Assembly (NCBI RefSeq): GCF_026788005.1 | Contig: NZ_JABEPE010000002.1 | Span: 310,001 to 374,000, forward strand | Source of the DNA: Alteromonas sp. a30 | GTDB lineage: Bacteria; Pseudomonadota; Gammaproteobacteria; Enterobacterales; Alteromonadaceae | Direction: 5' to 3' | DNA: 64,000 nt | Shown here: piece after piece, positions 27,930 through 37,347 of the stretch | Position numbering within the stretch: position 1 is the stretch's first letter | How the letters are laid out: each line of letters begins with the position of its first letter | The notes under the pieces: model-generated | Database searches by the model: none | Told to the model about the DNA's origin: nothing | What the model saw: the letters and a program-made list of their open reading frames with translations, nothing else | Position numbers and translations under genes: made by a program

Positions 27930-28478
27930 TTATTTTCCTCCAGAAACCCTTGATAGCAAGCGTTTTAATGGCTTGCTTGCTACTTCATAACGTAGCGGTT
28001 CCAACTCTATTTCGATTAATGGTCCTTCACTGACGACTTCGTATCCTAACTTTTTGTTGTAATTCAAAGCAGCCAAATTCTCCGCTAATACAACGGCTTT
28101 CAATTTTTCGACACCGATGTCGTAAAAGCTAAAGTCATTTAACAATAATGTGGGAGCAAAGGCCAACAAATTTGCCCGATATTTATCTTCATATATATAC
28201 AAGCCCGGCTCGATGCAGTTGCTGTCTCTTAAACACACACCATCAGCGGATTTAATATTCGCAGATCCAATCGGAGCCCCTTTATAGTAAATAACAAAAT
28301 GTTGCTGAGAATTATCATTAACAATGCTTTCGAACCAACGTAACTGTTGTTCTTCCGTAATCAATGCGTTAGACAACATATGCTGACTAATTTTAGGGTC
28401 GTTACGCCATTGACGTAGCATGGGGAGATCTGATGCTTTTACAGGCTCTAATCTAACCTGATAACCTTCCAGTACCAC
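27930..28478 (-). CDS. pseH: Pseudaminic-acid pathway N-acetyltransferase PseH-like (GNAT)
   Basis: The 182-residue GNAT protein begins YQVRLEPVKASDLPMLRQWRND, typical of PseH/RimJ-type acetyltransferases. It carries late motifs KLKAVVLAENLAALNYNKKLGYEVV for acetyl-CoA binding. PseH acetylates the 4-amino group of UDP-4-amino-4,6-dideoxy-N-acetyl-altrosamine, the third step of the pathway. It starts with GTG at 28478, just after the pseG stop. The name rests on context as much as sequence. Confidence 0.82.
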   Translation of the reverse strand: MVLEGYQVRLEPVKASDLPMLRQWRNDPKISQHMLSNALITEEQQLRWFESIVNDNSQQHFVIYYKGAPIGSANIKSADGVCLRDSNCIEPGLYIYEDKYRANLLAFAPTLLLNDFSFYDIGVEKLKAVVLAENLAALNYNKKLGYEVVSEGPLIEIELEPLRYEVASKPLKRLLSRVSGGK

Positions 28479-28481
28479 TCA

Positions 28482-29519
28482 CTATTCTCCAAGCACGGCA
28501 GTCAGTAAAGCGGCTTCATTAAGAGTATTGAACTGTGTTAATGACTTTGCCTTAGACGACATCTCTATTAACTTTTGTTCATCCTGCCAAAGATCAGAAA
28601 CCAGCACTAGCAAGGCATCTAATCCCATTTTCTCTTGTAAATCGATGCTTTGACACCAACCTTGTTCCACCGCAGATCGAGTTGCCAAAACCTGATTATC
28701 TGCCACCGTAAGCAAGATAGAGGGGGTCGCACATGCCAACAATTCAAATTGTGATGAACCCGCAGCGGAAACGGCTAATCGAGATGAACAAAAAACCTCG
28801 GCAACTTGCTGACAATTGTGCAAATGTTGAATTGGTAAATTGGCGTGCTTAATAACGCTTTCTAACTCTTCTTTGTGGGGGTATGCGGCCCCTGTCAATA
28901 CGCGCACAGAACCGTCGAATTCAGACTCTACGAGTGACTCTAGAATAGGAATAGTAAGATTATTAACATCGCTGCCACCCATCATAATGCTAAGGCTATT
29001 CCGCATGGAAAATGGGTGCTGCGGCAATATTGAAAACTCTCTTCTCAAAACACGATAGCTTGCCCCTAAGCACAATTGAGCATCTGGTGCTGTTTGCATG
29101 TAGTTGAGCAAATTTGCATTATCTGCTGAATTAATAATGACATCCGCATGAAGTGGCCCGGAGTTGTTGGTGTCATCGAAAAGAACCAGTCGTGACTTGA
29201 CCTTATGTAGCGCCTTTCGTAGCGCTGCGCGATATTCGGTTGAAAATTGATACCCATCCAGAATTAACGCACGAATGCTGTCGAAGCCTTCTTGTTCAGC
29301 TAGCCAGTTGCTCTCATCGACTTCAGTCACCTCTGTAGGAATGAGCTTAAGTTTGCCAATCCAGTCGTGACGGGATAAGCAAATGGCCCGAGTCTCATCA
29401 TTGACAAAGAAAACGATCTCCGCGCCTATCTCATCGAGTAATTGAGCCAAGGCCAAACAACGCATAAGATGCCCAACGCCTATTTGCGATGAAGCATCAA
29501 CCCGAAACCACACATTCAT
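28482..29519 (-). CDS. pseG: UDP-2,4-diacetamido-2,4,6-trideoxy-altropyranose hydrolase
   Basis: PseG removes UDP from the diacetamido-altrose nucleotide. The GT-B-like protein has the characteristic N-terminus VWFRVDASSQIGVGHLMRCL with the catalytic His in GVGHLMR, and SIMMGGSDVNNLT and AVSAAGSSQFELLACATPS in the UDP-binding half. I set the start at ATG 29519, which overlaps the pseI stop by 4 bases (ATGA); the frame reaches 29540 but the extra 7 residues are unsupported. Confidence 0.92.
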   Translation of the reverse strand: MNVWFRVDASSQIGVGHLMRCLALAQLLDEIGAEIVFFVNDETRAICLSRHDWIGKLKLIPTEVTEVDESNWLAEQEGFDSIRALILDGYQFSTEYRAALRKALHKVKSRLVLFDDTNNSGPLHADVIINSADNANLLNYMQTAPDAQLCLGASYRVLRREFSILPQHPFSMRNSLSIMMGGSDVNNLTIPILESLVESEFDGSVRVLTGAAYPHKEELESVIKHANLPIQHLHNCQQVAEVFCSSRLAVSAAGSSQFELLACATPSILLTVADNQVLATRSAVEQGWCQSIDLQEKMGLDALLVLVSDLWQDEQKLIEMSSKAKSLTQFNTLNEAALLTAVLGE

Positions 29520-30592
29520 GAGCGAGAAATCACATCCCAACTTAAGGGAGTGCCCTTAGTTAAATCTTTTGATACCGTTTGCCCTAACACATCATCCAAG
29601 TGTTTTGGCGAAAGCCCTAAAGCGGGCCTAACAATTTTAATATTATCTTTGGTGATTTTATCCCCAGCACTAATATTTTCAGAAATGAAAATTGAGCGAC
29701 GATAATACTTTGCTTTTTCTTCAGCTTTGGAACCACCGTAAACAACGTTACCTAAAGCCTGATAAGCCCGCGCTGACTCTAAAACCAGCGCATTAAGCTC
29801 ATTCGGCTCTATCGAAAACTCCGCATCCACACCACCCGCGCTTCTATCCAACACAAAGTGTTTTTCAATAACTGGCGCACCCAGCACAACGCTAGCAACA
29901 GAAACACCAATCCCAGCAGTATGGTCCGATAAACCAACATGGCAACCAAATGCCTCTCTCATATGAGGGATAGTGAGTAAATTAGTATTTTCAGGTGATG
30001 CTGGATAAGTGCTTGTACACTTTAATAAAATAATTTCATCGCACCCGGCTTGTTTTGCTGTTGAGACCGCCTCTTCTATTTCACTTAATGTTGCCATGCC
30101 CGTAGACATAATCAGCGGTTTCCCTTTGCTTGCAGCCTTGCGGATTAACGGGAGATCGGTAAGCTCAAATGAAGCTATCTTGAAGCAAGGTACACCAAGC
30201 GCATCTAGGAAGTCGACTGCATCTTCATCAAAAGGAGAACTGAACGCCTCCATTCCCAATGAATTCGCATGTTGAAAAAGGGGTTCATGCCATTCATAAG
30301 GTGTTGCCGCACGCGCATACAATTTATGCAACGACTCTCCATACCAGAGGCTATCTTTTTCGTTGATAACGAAGTGCTCATTATCCACGTCCAATGTCAT
30401 ACTATCCGGTGTATAAGTTTGCAGTTTAATCGCATGAGCGCCAGCCTTTGCGGCTTCATCAATCATACGTTTGGCAACACTGATGTCCTGCCCATGATTA
30501 CCACTAAGCTCTGCAATGATAAAAGGGGATTGCGTCCCAACGACGTAATCCCCTATTTGAATGGGTTTCAGTATTTCGGATTGTGTTTTCAT
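29516..30592 (-). CDS. pseI: Pseudaminic acid synthase
   Basis: This 358-residue NeuB-type enzyme condenses the hexose with phosphoenolpyruvate to give pseudaminic acid. It has the TIM barrel sequences FIIAELSGNHGQDISVAKRM, AIKLQTYTPDSMTLD and GLSDHTAGIGVSVASVVLGA, with VIEKHFVLDRSAGGVDAEFS for PEP and metal binding. A C-terminal antifreeze/SAF-like domain covers about residues 290-350 (RSIFISENISAGDKIT). It is followed immediately by pseG. Confidence 0.95.
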   Translation of the reverse strand: MKTQSEILKPIQIGDYVVGTQSPFIIAELSGNHGQDISVAKRMIDEAAKAGAHAIKLQTYTPDSMTLDVDNEHFVINEKDSLWYGESLHKLYARAATPYEWHEPLFQHANSLGMEAFSSPFDEDAVDFLDALGVPCFKIASFELTDLPLIRKAASKGKPLIMSTGMATLSEIEEAVSTAKQAGCDEIILLKCTSTYPASPENTNLLTIPHMREAFGCHVGLSDHTAGIGVSVASVVLGAPVIEKHFVLDRSAGGVDAEFSIEPNELNALVLESARAYQALGNVVYGGSKAEEKAKYYRRSIFISENISAGDKITKDNIKIVRPALGLSPKHLDDVLGQTVSKDLTKGTPLSWDVISRS

Positions 30593-30601
30593 GTGACGAC
30601 T

Positions 30602-31600
30602 CTATGCATTGGCGGCGTCTTGCTCAGAAAAAATGGATTTAATACTTTCAACGAGTTCTTCCGCTGGAACTGGGGTTTCACTCGGATCAGTTGCATAGTC
30701 AGGCATTAATGTACGTGGGTCAATTACACCACTAATCACTAAACTAGGGCAACCCACCGTTGTCGCTAACCACTGCGGCGCAGATGGAACGGTCACTAAC
30801 AAGTCGCTTGCTTTTAAGTTCGATAAGGTTTTACGCATTGAAACACTGCCATCAAACCCTGTCCAGACCTCAAACCCGGCTTGTTTTAATAAGCTTTCGA
30901 GTTTATCACCATAGGGATAACTTCGTTCATCGGTTCTTGCTTGCGTTGCCAATGCGACGATTTTTTTACGCTTACGTAGTTTTTCAAACCTTTCGTTACT
31001 AGCAACGTCAATATTCATGTCCATTTCTATGTCAGAGAATCCACAACATGAACGTAAGAAGAATTCAGGATAACCATAATCAGGCAGCGTACCAAACTCC
31101 CACCAAGGACTATGCCATCGAGGCATTGCCATAAAAGAGCTTTCAATGTACTCAGACGGATCATTAACAAATTCTGGGCGAAGTGTTTGCGCTTGAAATT
31201 CGTTTAGCAATTCTTGCAGTGACTTAGCGATGTAATTACCACTAACGGATTCTCCCGCATCCTTCAAAAATCGCGCGAGGAAACATGGCATAAACCACGT
31301 ATCTAAATTAACGATTTGCGTGTAAGCCTCACCGATAATATCTTCAGCTAAGCCCAAAAATGCTTCTAAAGCAGGCAAGAAGTCATCCGGCCATTCACCT
31401 TTCTTCATGGCTTTCACAGTAACCTCAGGTTCAGCTAAGGTCAGCACTTCTTCTGCCGCTGCATACGTCAAAAAGTGCAATTCAGCATCAGGGAATTTAT
31501 TTTTAAAATAACGAATGGCAGGAATACCCACACAGGTAACATCCCCAAGGCCTAACATACGAATTAATAGAATTTTTTGCTTCGGGAGCGCGTCGCTCAT
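30602..31600 (-). CDS. GT9/heptosyltransferase-like glycosyltransferase inside the pse operon
   Basis: This 332-residue protein begins ILLIRMLGLGDVTCVGIPAIRYFK and contains VALATQARTDERSYP and LLVTVPSAPQWLATTVGCPSLV, the layout of GT9 ADP-heptose-type transferases. It overlaps pseF by 4 bases and lies 9 bases before pseI. Proteins of this type occur in pse loci and may move a sugar to the glycan or act as a transferase for the nonulosonate. No Maf protein is in this window, so a direct role with flagellin is possible but untested. Confidence 0.7.
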   Translation of the reverse strand: MSDALPKQKILLIRMLGLGDVTCVGIPAIRYFKNKFPDAELHFLTYAAAEEVLTLAEPEVTVKAMKKGEWPDDFLPALEAFLGLAEDIIGEAYTQIVNLDTWFMPCFLARFLKDAGESVSGNYIAKSLQELLNEFQAQTLRPEFVNDPSEYIESSFMAMPRWHSPWWEFGTLPDYGYPEFFLRSCCGFSDIEMDMNIDVASNERFEKLRKRKKIVALATQARTDERSYPYGDKLESLLKQAGFEVWTGFDGSVSMRKTLSNLKASDLLVTVPSAPQWLATTVGCPSLVISGVIDPRTLMPDYATDPSETPVPAEELVESIKSIFSEQDAANA

Positions 31601-32310
31601 GATGCAGACTCCTTTTGCTGCTCACCACCTAAATAGGCTTTATACATTAATTCTGCTCTAGTCCAGTCTTCTTGAGTATCAATATCTTGTACCAAGTGAC
31701 GAGGTAACACAACTGGTATGCTAGCTTTTGAAAAAATCGCTTCGTCGGAAAGATAGCCTGCTGTCGTCCCCCAATAAAACTGCCCTGCATCATGGTACGC
31801 TTCTTCTAAATCTTGAGAACGTTTCCAAATATCCTTTGGGTACATTGCCTCTACCCCACCGTCTTTCAATTTAATTGCACGCTGCACCGGGAATGGAAAG
31901 CTCGTCACAGAAAATGCAAACTTTTTGAGTGGGTTTGCCTTTAACTGATCTAGCCCATTTTTCAGGTATTCTGCTTGTAGAAAAGGAGCCGTCGCATAAA
32001 TACAACAAACGTATTCAGGTTCAAAGAAGTGCTTCTGACAGTATTCAATCGCATGATTGGTCACTGGTCGTGTACCCACTATGTCGTTGGATAGAGACTC
32101 AGGACGCAAAAATGGAACGTCCGCCCCATAGCGATGAGCCACCTCAGCAACATCTTCGCTATCAGTAGAAACAATAATTTTTTCGAACACCCCACTCTCC
32201 CGCGCCACCTCAATAGAATAGGCAATTAGCGGCTTATCACAAAAAAAACGGATGTTCTTTCCGGGGATACGTTTGCTACCACCACGAGCAGGAATAATTG
32301 CTACATTCAA
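31597..32310 (-). CDS. pseF: CMP-pseudaminic acid cytidylyltransferase
   Basis: The 237-residue protein has the CMP-nonulosonate synthetase start VAIIPARGGSKRIPGKNIR (CTP-binding), FEKIIVSTDSEDVAEVA, and CIYATAPFLQAEYLKNG. It couples CTP with pseudaminic acid to make CMP-Pse, the donor for glycosylation. It overlaps pseC by 4 bases and the GT9-like gene by 4 bases, so all are in one transcript. Confidence 0.93.
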   Translation of the reverse strand: MNVAIIPARGGSKRIPGKNIRFFCDKPLIAYSIEVARESGVFEKIIVSTDSEDVAEVAHRYGADVPFLRPESLSNDIVGTRPVTNHAIEYCQKHFFEPEYVCCIYATAPFLQAEYLKNGLDQLKANPLKKFAFSVTSFPFPVQRAIKLKDGGVEAMYPKDIWKRSQDLEEAYHDAGQFYWGTTAGYLSDEAIFSKASIPVVLPRHLVQDIDTQEDWTRAELMYKAYLGGEQQKESAS

Positions 32311-33455
32311 TTTAAGACCTCTTTCAAGCTATTCACTACAAATATTTGTTCTTCTTCCGTTAATGACGGATATAGAGGCAAAGTTAATGCCATTTTGTAG
32401 TATTGCTCTGCGTGAGGAAAATCGCCCCAATTAAAGCCTAAAGAGCGGTAATAGGGGTGCGTGTGAATAGGTATGTAGTGCACATTCACACCAATGCCCT
32501 TATCGACTAAAGCATTAAATACCGTTTTTCGGCAATGCTGCTTAAGCTCAATCACATAAATGTGCCATGCACTTTGTGATTGCTCAGAAACACTTGGCAA
32601 AATCACTGGTAGGCACTTTAATAACTCACTGTATCGCTGCGCCTGTTGTTGACGTTGAACAATGAACTGATCCAACTTTTTGAGCTGAGTAATGCCTAAT
32701 GCAGCATGAAGATCACTCATTCTGTAGTTAAAGCCCAGCAATTGCTGCTCGTAATACCATCCCTCGCCCTGATGCGCTTCCGGGGATTGTATATCCGTAC
32801 GGGTAATACCATGCTTAGCAAATAACACTAATCGTTTTGCTAGTTCAGGGTCCGCTGTTGTTACTGCTCCACCTTCTGCTGTTGTAATCGCTTTGACAGG
32901 ATGAAAACTCAAAATGCTCATATCAGAAAAATGACAACTGCCAATTTTTCGTCCCTGATAGGTACCGCCGAGAGCATGTGCCGTATCCTCAATCAGAATA
33001 ATGCCGTAAGGTTTTGTTAGTGCTTGAATAGATTGCATGTCACAAGACATTCCTGAGAAATGCACGACTACAATCGCTTTAGGTAACTTTCCGGCAGCTT
33101 CTGCTTGTTTTAATTTAGTCGCTAATCCTTCAACACTGATATTTCGAGTTGCTGGATCAATATCAACAAAATCAGCGTCCGCCCCACAATAACGGGCACA
33201 ATTTGCTGAAGCCGCGAAAGAATTTGGTGATGTCCAAACGACGTCGCCGGGCCCAACCCCTGCCGCTAAGCAAGCAATGTGCAAAGCAGAAGTTCCGCTG
33301 TTAACCGCGACGCAATGTGTAATGTTGAGATAGTCACAAAGGGCCTGCTCAAATTGAGGTACCATTTGGCCTTGTGTCAAAAATTGATTTTCCAATACGT
33401 CAACCACAGCGTTTATATCTGCGGCATCTATATGGTGTTTTCCATAGGGAATCAT
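32307..33455 (-). CDS. pseC: UDP-4-amino-4,6-dideoxy-N-acetyl-altrosamine transaminase
   Basis: This 382-residue DegT/DnrJ/EryC1 aminotransferase carries the PLP lysine in FHPVKAITTAEGGAVTT and the substrate-binding NYRMSDLHAALGITQL. The N-terminus IPYGKHHIDAADINAVVDVL is typical of PseC. It converts the PseB keto product using glutamate. A 24-base gap separates it from pseB. Confidence 0.95.
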   Translation of the reverse strand: MIPYGKHHIDAADINAVVDVLENQFLTQGQMVPQFEQALCDYLNITHCVAVNSGTSALHIACLAAGVGPGDVVWTSPNSFAASANCARYCGADADFVDIDPATRNISVEGLATKLKQAEAAGKLPKAIVVVHFSGMSCDMQSIQALTKPYGIILIEDTAHALGGTYQGRKIGSCHFSDMSILSFHPVKAITTAEGGAVTTADPELAKRLVLFAKHGITRTDIQSPEAHQGEGWYYEQQLLGFNYRMSDLHAALGITQLKKLDQFIVQRQQQAQRYSELLKCLPVILPSVSEQSQSAWHIYVIELKQHCRKTVFNALVDKGIGVNVHYIPIHTHPYYRSLGFNWGDFPHAEQYYKMALTLPLYPSLTEEEQIFVVNSLKEVLN

Positions 33456-33479
33456 AATATTATCCGAGTGCAGCTAAAA

Positions 33480-34478
33480 TTAAGGATTCTCGCGATCAAG
33501 TTCCCTTAGCTCAGAAATACTTAAAAAATGCGGATTTGTACCAGAGTGGTACTCAAATTTCTCTTCAACAGGTTTACCTTTTTCACCATTATGATTAGTT
33601 GAATAATCAATGTTTTTATCAAAAAAGGTGATAGGGGGAGTGATGACATAATGATCATCAAACTCAAGTGAATGATGAGCAACTTCTTCAGGCACCATTA
33701 CTTCATGAAGCTTCTCTCCTGGACGAATACCTATAATGTCAAAGTCTCTTGAACCTGACATCGCTTCTACCAAGTCAATGATGCGTACGGAAGGTATTTT
33801 GGGAACGAAAATTTCACCGCCTTGCATTCGAGTGAAGTTTTTAACAACAAATTCAACGCCTTGAGACAGGGTAATCCAAAAGCGCGTCATTTCTTCGTGA
33901 GTCACAGGTAGCACTTTTTTACCTTCGGCGATGAGCGAACGAAAGTACGGAACAACTGAACCTCGAGAACCAACGACATTGCCATATCTTACGACGGCAA
34001 AGCGAGCCCCCTTCGCCCCAGAAATATTATTCGCAGCGACGAAAAGTTTATCTGATGCAAGTTTGGTCGCACCATACAAATTAACGGGGTTTGCAGCCTT
34101 ATCAGTGGAAAGTGCAATCACTTTACGAACGTTGTTTTCGATGGCGGCATCTATTACATTTTGCGCCCCCATAATATTGGTTTTAATACACTCGTTCGGG
34201 TTATATTCCGCAGCAGGAACCTGTTTTAGCGCAGCAGCATGAATAACAAAGTCGACATCTCGCATCGCCGCTTTTAAACGCTGCCCGTCTCTCACATCAC
34301 CAATGAAATAGCGCATGCAAGGTTGGTCGAATTTTTGCTGCATTTCGTATTGTTTTAATTCATCGCGGGAATAAATGATGAGCTTTTTAGGTTTGTAGGT
34401 TTTTAGTAAGCGGGCAACGAAAGCGTGCCCAAATGAGCCTGTGCCACCTGTAATTAGAATCGATTTATTATCAAACAT
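33480..34478 (-). CDS. pseB: UDP-N-acetylglucosamine 4,6-dehydratase (inverting)
   Basis: The 332-residue SDR of the PseB/FlaA1 type has KSILITGGTGSFGHAFVARLL for NADP binding, ALSTDKAANPVNLYGATK with the active-site segment, and EEMTRFWITLSQGVEFV. It makes UDP-2-acetamido-2,6-dideoxy-beta-L-arabino-hexos-4-ulose, the first pseudaminic-acid precursor. It is the first gene of the pse operon and follows the fliT-like gene after a 57-base gap, in the same orientation as the filament genes. Confidence 0.95.
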   Translation of the reverse strand: MFDNKSILITGGTGSFGHAFVARLLKTYKPKKLIIYSRDELKQYEMQQKFDQPCMRYFIGDVRDGQRLKAAMRDVDFVIHAAALKQVPAAEYNPNECIKTNIMGAQNVIDAAIENNVRKVIALSTDKAANPVNLYGATKLASDKLFVAANNISGAKGARFAVVRYGNVVGSRGSVVPYFRSLIAEGKKVLPVTHEEMTRFWITLSQGVEFVVKNFTRMQGGEIFVPKIPSVRIIDLVEAMSGSRDFDIIGIRPGEKLHEVMVPEEVAHHSLEFDDHYVITPPITFFDKNIDYSTNHNGEKGKPVEEKFEYHSGTNPHFLSISELRELDRENP

Positions 34479-34535
34479 TATTCGTTACCAACTGCGGTTC
34501 ACAACCTTAGCTCAGATGATAAGCAGCTAAGATCA

Positions 34536-34847
34536 TTATTTATATTTAGAAACCGCCGACCGTCCACGCACTAACCCCAAAAGGCGCTGCTTTTGTTCTT
34601 TTTGTAGATGGCTGGTGATTTCAACAAGTTTATTGTTAACCTCTAACTCCTTGTTAATATATTCCTTTTTTTCCTCACTTTGCAAAGTTGGTAAATGCTT
34701 GAGGATAAGCTCGTCCCTTTCTTGAACCAATATTAGCAAAGCATCCGCGTCTAATTCATCTTGGGCAAATAAATCGGAAATAGCCTGGCAATTTGCTTCC
34801 AGGCTAAAAGGTGTAAGATCGTGAATAAGTGAGATATGTTTGTTCAA
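34536..34847 (-). CDS. FliT/FlaI-like small flagellar protein
   Basis: The frame reaches 34919, which would overlap fliS by about 76 bases. A TTG at 34847 overlaps the fliS stop (TTGA) and would give a 103-residue protein, so I prefer that start with translational coupling. The protein is mostly helical and charged (LILVQERDELILKHL, KKEYINKELEVNNKLVEITSHL), as in FliT/FlaI chaperone-type proteins that follow fliS in polar flagellar loci. The assignment rests on position, size and helical pattern. Confidence 0.6.
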   Translation of the reverse strand: MNKHISLIHDLTPFSLEANCQAISDLFAQDELDADALLILVQERDELILKHLPTLQSEEKKEYINKELEVNNKLVEITSHLQKEQKQRLLGLVRGRSAVSKYK

Positions 34848-35275
34848 ACTGCAGTTTGTCTCTTTTGACGTTGCATTTCGTAAGCTTCTTGTTTCGCAGC
34901 TTCTGGAATCTGCGACCAAGCACTTTTAATTGGCAGCATTAACCCCATAACTTCGTCCAAAATACTTTGACTATTCTGAATATTAGCATCTGTAAGGCGT
35001 TGGATCATGTAATCATATAATGCATATAAATTGCCAGAAAGTTCTGCACTCGCTTCCATATCAAGTGTGTCACGTAAATTCATGCAAATTGCTACGGCTC
35101 TAGAAATATGTTCAGACTTTTTCTCGTACTCTTTGCGTTCCATCGACCCTTTCGCATAAGCCATTCTTTCTAATGCGCCTTGCATCAACATTAAAGTGAT
35201 TTTATGAGGATCGGCCGATGACAGTTCTTGTTTTAAATTACCTTTTTTATAGGCATTAATACCTTTGAGCGCCAT
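34844..35275 (-). CDS. fliS: Flagellin export chaperone FliS
   Basis: The 143-residue helical protein begins with a segment ending at INAYKK and continues KITLMLMQGALERMAYAKGSM, the FliS core; it binds the C-terminus of flagellin in the cytosol and prevents early polymerisation. It has the usual long amphipathic helices (ISRAVAICMNLRDTLDME). It follows fliD with a 14-base gap. Confidence 0.92.
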   Translation of the reverse strand: MALKGINAYKKGNLKQELSSADPHKITLMLMQGALERMAYAKGSMERKEYEKKSEHISRAVAICMNLRDTLDMEASAELSGNLYALYDYMIQRLTDANIQNSQSILDEVMGLMLPIKSAWSQIPEAAKQEAYEMQRQKRQTAV

Positions 35276-35289
35276 GATTTAATTCCCCC

Positions 35290-36795
35290 CTAAACGCCAC
35301 CGAGCGAAGCTAAAAGTGCGTTACCTGTTCGGTTTAATTGCGAAACCGTTTGGTCCAACGCGAGAAACTTATCTCTTTGTATCTGCTCAAAACTTAACAT
35401 CTGAAGCTCAAATCTCGCTCTTTCTTCTTCTAAATTACTTTTTTCATCCTTAAAGGTTTGCTCTCTAGAACGTAGCAAGCCGCCAAAACGTGTAAACTCT
35501 CGAACATAGTCGTATATATTCTTTGCGATACCATCTTCGGAATCGGTGAATATTGTCGCTACTTCATCGAAATTATTTTCCAGTGCTTCTTTTAAGCGAT
35601 CTTCACCACTTCCAAAACCAAACTCGTCCGTTGCGGTAATCTCAAGCTTACCATCATCATCAAAAGATAGCCCGATTTGATATAGAGTACCAAGGGATGA
35701 CCCCGGTACGTTACCGCCAATAATGGTCGCTAATTGATTTTGCAACCCTCGAACCATAAAGTCACCGGCAAGTGGGCCATCTTCTTCCAGATCGGACTCA
35801 CCAAATCGTGTTAAACGGCCAATTTCCTCAACTAACGTATTGTAATCATCTTTGAAATCGCGGATTTTTTTGTCGAGACCATCTCTATCGTTACCAATCG
35901 TTAGCACCGACTTGCCATCTGGCGTGCCATCTCCATTGGTATCTGGCGAAACCTCTAATGCGTCAAACGCCACGTTTTGAATTACATTTTCAAAGCGGTT
36001 AGTGCTACTTTGAACAGCAATGCCATCAACGGTAGCCGTTGCGTCGGCCGCAGCTCGTGCTAAACCATTAGAACTCAGATCATTATTAAGTGTTTCTGTT
36101 GAGTCGGTTGTTGTAATGCGATTTAAATCAGCTAAATCGTTGTTATTAACAACAATGAGATCATTACCTTGCCCCGTTAAATTCGAGGTGAAAACCAGTT
36201 TCGCACCGGCTGCAGTGCCAGTATCAATGATGTTTGCCGTGACAAGTGGGGTAAGGCCATCGGACTGAAGGTTATCGGCAGAATTATTAATTGAATTAGC
36301 CAGCTGTTGTAAGCTGGTTCCCGCAGTCACATTAATATCGAAAGTATCGGCAGAAGTACCAAATTTAAAACTAATGCTACCGGAACCGGCAGACAACACT
36401 GAAGCACTCGCGTCAGCAAATTGACCATCGGATGTCTGATGGCGAGAACCTTCGGCGAGACTGGTGATAACGACATCGTAGGAAGCTTCAAGCGCACTGT
36501 TAGAGGCTTCTGCTGTAAAAGGACCTTGCTCCCCTTCGCCGAGAGAAAGAGAACTAGGATGTGAAATCGAAGGCTCTCGTCCATTAAGGTTAAAATCACT
36601 TCGTAATTCTTCTACAGAATCTTCGAAATCGCTGAGCTTTGACTGTAGCGCGCCGATCCCGGAGATAACAGCATCCAAATTCTCTTCACGCTCGTTCAGC
36701 CTTCTTTCTTTTGGTTCACGTTCAGCTTGAATAAGCTGCGACACTAAATCGTCTAACGCAAGACCAGAACCAACACCTAAACTCTGGATACCCAT
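35290..36795 (-). CDS. fliD: Flagellar filament cap protein FliD
   Basis: This 501-residue hook-associated protein 2 has the N-terminal heptad-rich region (LIQAEREPKERRLNEREENL), a middle domain with DTFDINVTAGTSLQQLANSIN (flagellin hook IN-like) and a C-terminal coiled coil (LEEERARFELQMLSFEQIQRD). It caps the growing filament outside the cell and is exported by the flagellar type III system. It follows flaG with an 18-base gap. Confidence 0.93.
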   Translation of the reverse strand: MGIQSLGVGSGLALDDLVSQLIQAEREPKERRLNEREENLDAVISGIGALQSKLSDFEDSVEELRSDFNLNGREPSISHPSSLSLGEGEQGPFTAEASNSALEASYDVVITSLAEGSRHQTSDGQFADASASVLSAGSGSISFKFGTSADTFDINVTAGTSLQQLANSINNSADNLQSDGLTPLVTANIIDTGTAAGAKLVFTSNLTGQGNDLIVVNNNDLADLNRITTTDSTETLNNDLSSNGLARAAADATATVDGIAVQSSTNRFENVIQNVAFDALEVSPDTNGDGTPDGKSVLTIGNDRDGLDKKIRDFKDDYNTLVEEIGRLTRFGESDLEEDGPLAGDFMVRGLQNQLATIIGGNVPGSSLGTLYQIGLSFDDDGKLEITATDEFGFGSGEDRLKEALENNFDEVATIFTDSEDGIAKNIYDYVREFTRFGGLLRSREQTFKDEKSNLEEERARFELQMLSFEQIQRDKFLALDQTVSQLNRTGNALLASLGGV

Positions 36796-36813
36796 GATTA
36801 ACCTCTATATGGA

Positions 36814-37230
36814 CTAAACTTCTTTGTTGAACAAAACTCCTACCGCAGCGCCGACATCGGTTTGCAAATTCTTGATTCGTTCAGATAAACGTAATACTTC
36901 TTCCGATGGAATTTGGCGTATTAACTCACCTGTCTCCGAATCGGTTACTTGCACTATTGACCGGCCTGAATCTTCATTAAACGAGAAATTTAAGTTTCTA
37001 TTTTGTGATTGCACAAATTCACTAACTTCGCCAACAGCTGATTCAAGATTAGCAGGGTTTAGCTCAACACTGTTACCTTGTATATCGGCATTTTCGCTGG
37101 AAGCATTAGTAGAATTTGGCCCACTGACTTCTGCATTTAACGACCGAGACTCAGACAAACGCTCACTCGCATTTTGGTTGCTGGTCAACACATTGGCAAG
37201 TTCACTAGAACGCGTTAAATCAACATCCAT
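36814..37230 (-). CDS. flaG: FlaG-family flagellar protein
   Basis: The 138-residue protein ends in the FlaG domain: LNFSFNEDSGRSIVQVTDSE and GELIRQIPSEEVLRLSERI. The N-terminal 60 residues are Ser/Asn-rich and variable. FlaG influences filament length in several polar flagellates. It lies between the flagellin terminator and fliD. A GGGGAGGTG ribosome-binding site precedes the ATG. Confidence 0.9.
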   Translation of the reverse strand: MDVDLTRSSELANVLTSNQNASERLSESRSLNAEVSGPNSTNASSENADIQGNSVELNPANLESAVGEVSEFVQSQNRNLNFSFNEDSGRSIVQVTDSETGELIRQIPSEEVLRLSERIKNLQTDVGAAVGVLFNKEV

Positions 37231-37274
37231 CTTTCACCTCCCCCTCATTTAAGTTTGAGGAAAGACTGCTAATA

Positions 37275-37311
37275 ACAAAAGAAGGCCACTATAAGAAATT
37301 ATAGTAGCCTT
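37275..37311 (-). terminator. Rho-independent terminator after flagellin 1
   Basis: A 13-base inverted repeat with one mismatch, 37282-37294 with 37299-37311, has a GAAA-class loop (TTTC on the transcript) and is followed on the minus strand by CTTTTGTT. It separates the last flagellin gene from flaG, though some read-through is expected. Confidence 0.8.
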
Positions 37312-37347
37312 GCCAATATTCATTACCATTACCGAGTGCGGCTTAAT

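Noticed and set aside
34505-34534. Terminator between the fliT-like gene and pseB
   Set aside because: CTTAGCT/AGCTAAG forms a 7-bp stem, but no T-tract follows on the minus strand; filament and pse genes may be partly co-transcribed.
36020-37252. Plus-strand frames opposite fliD and flaG
   Set aside because: They mirror conserved genes and show composition typical of shadow frames.
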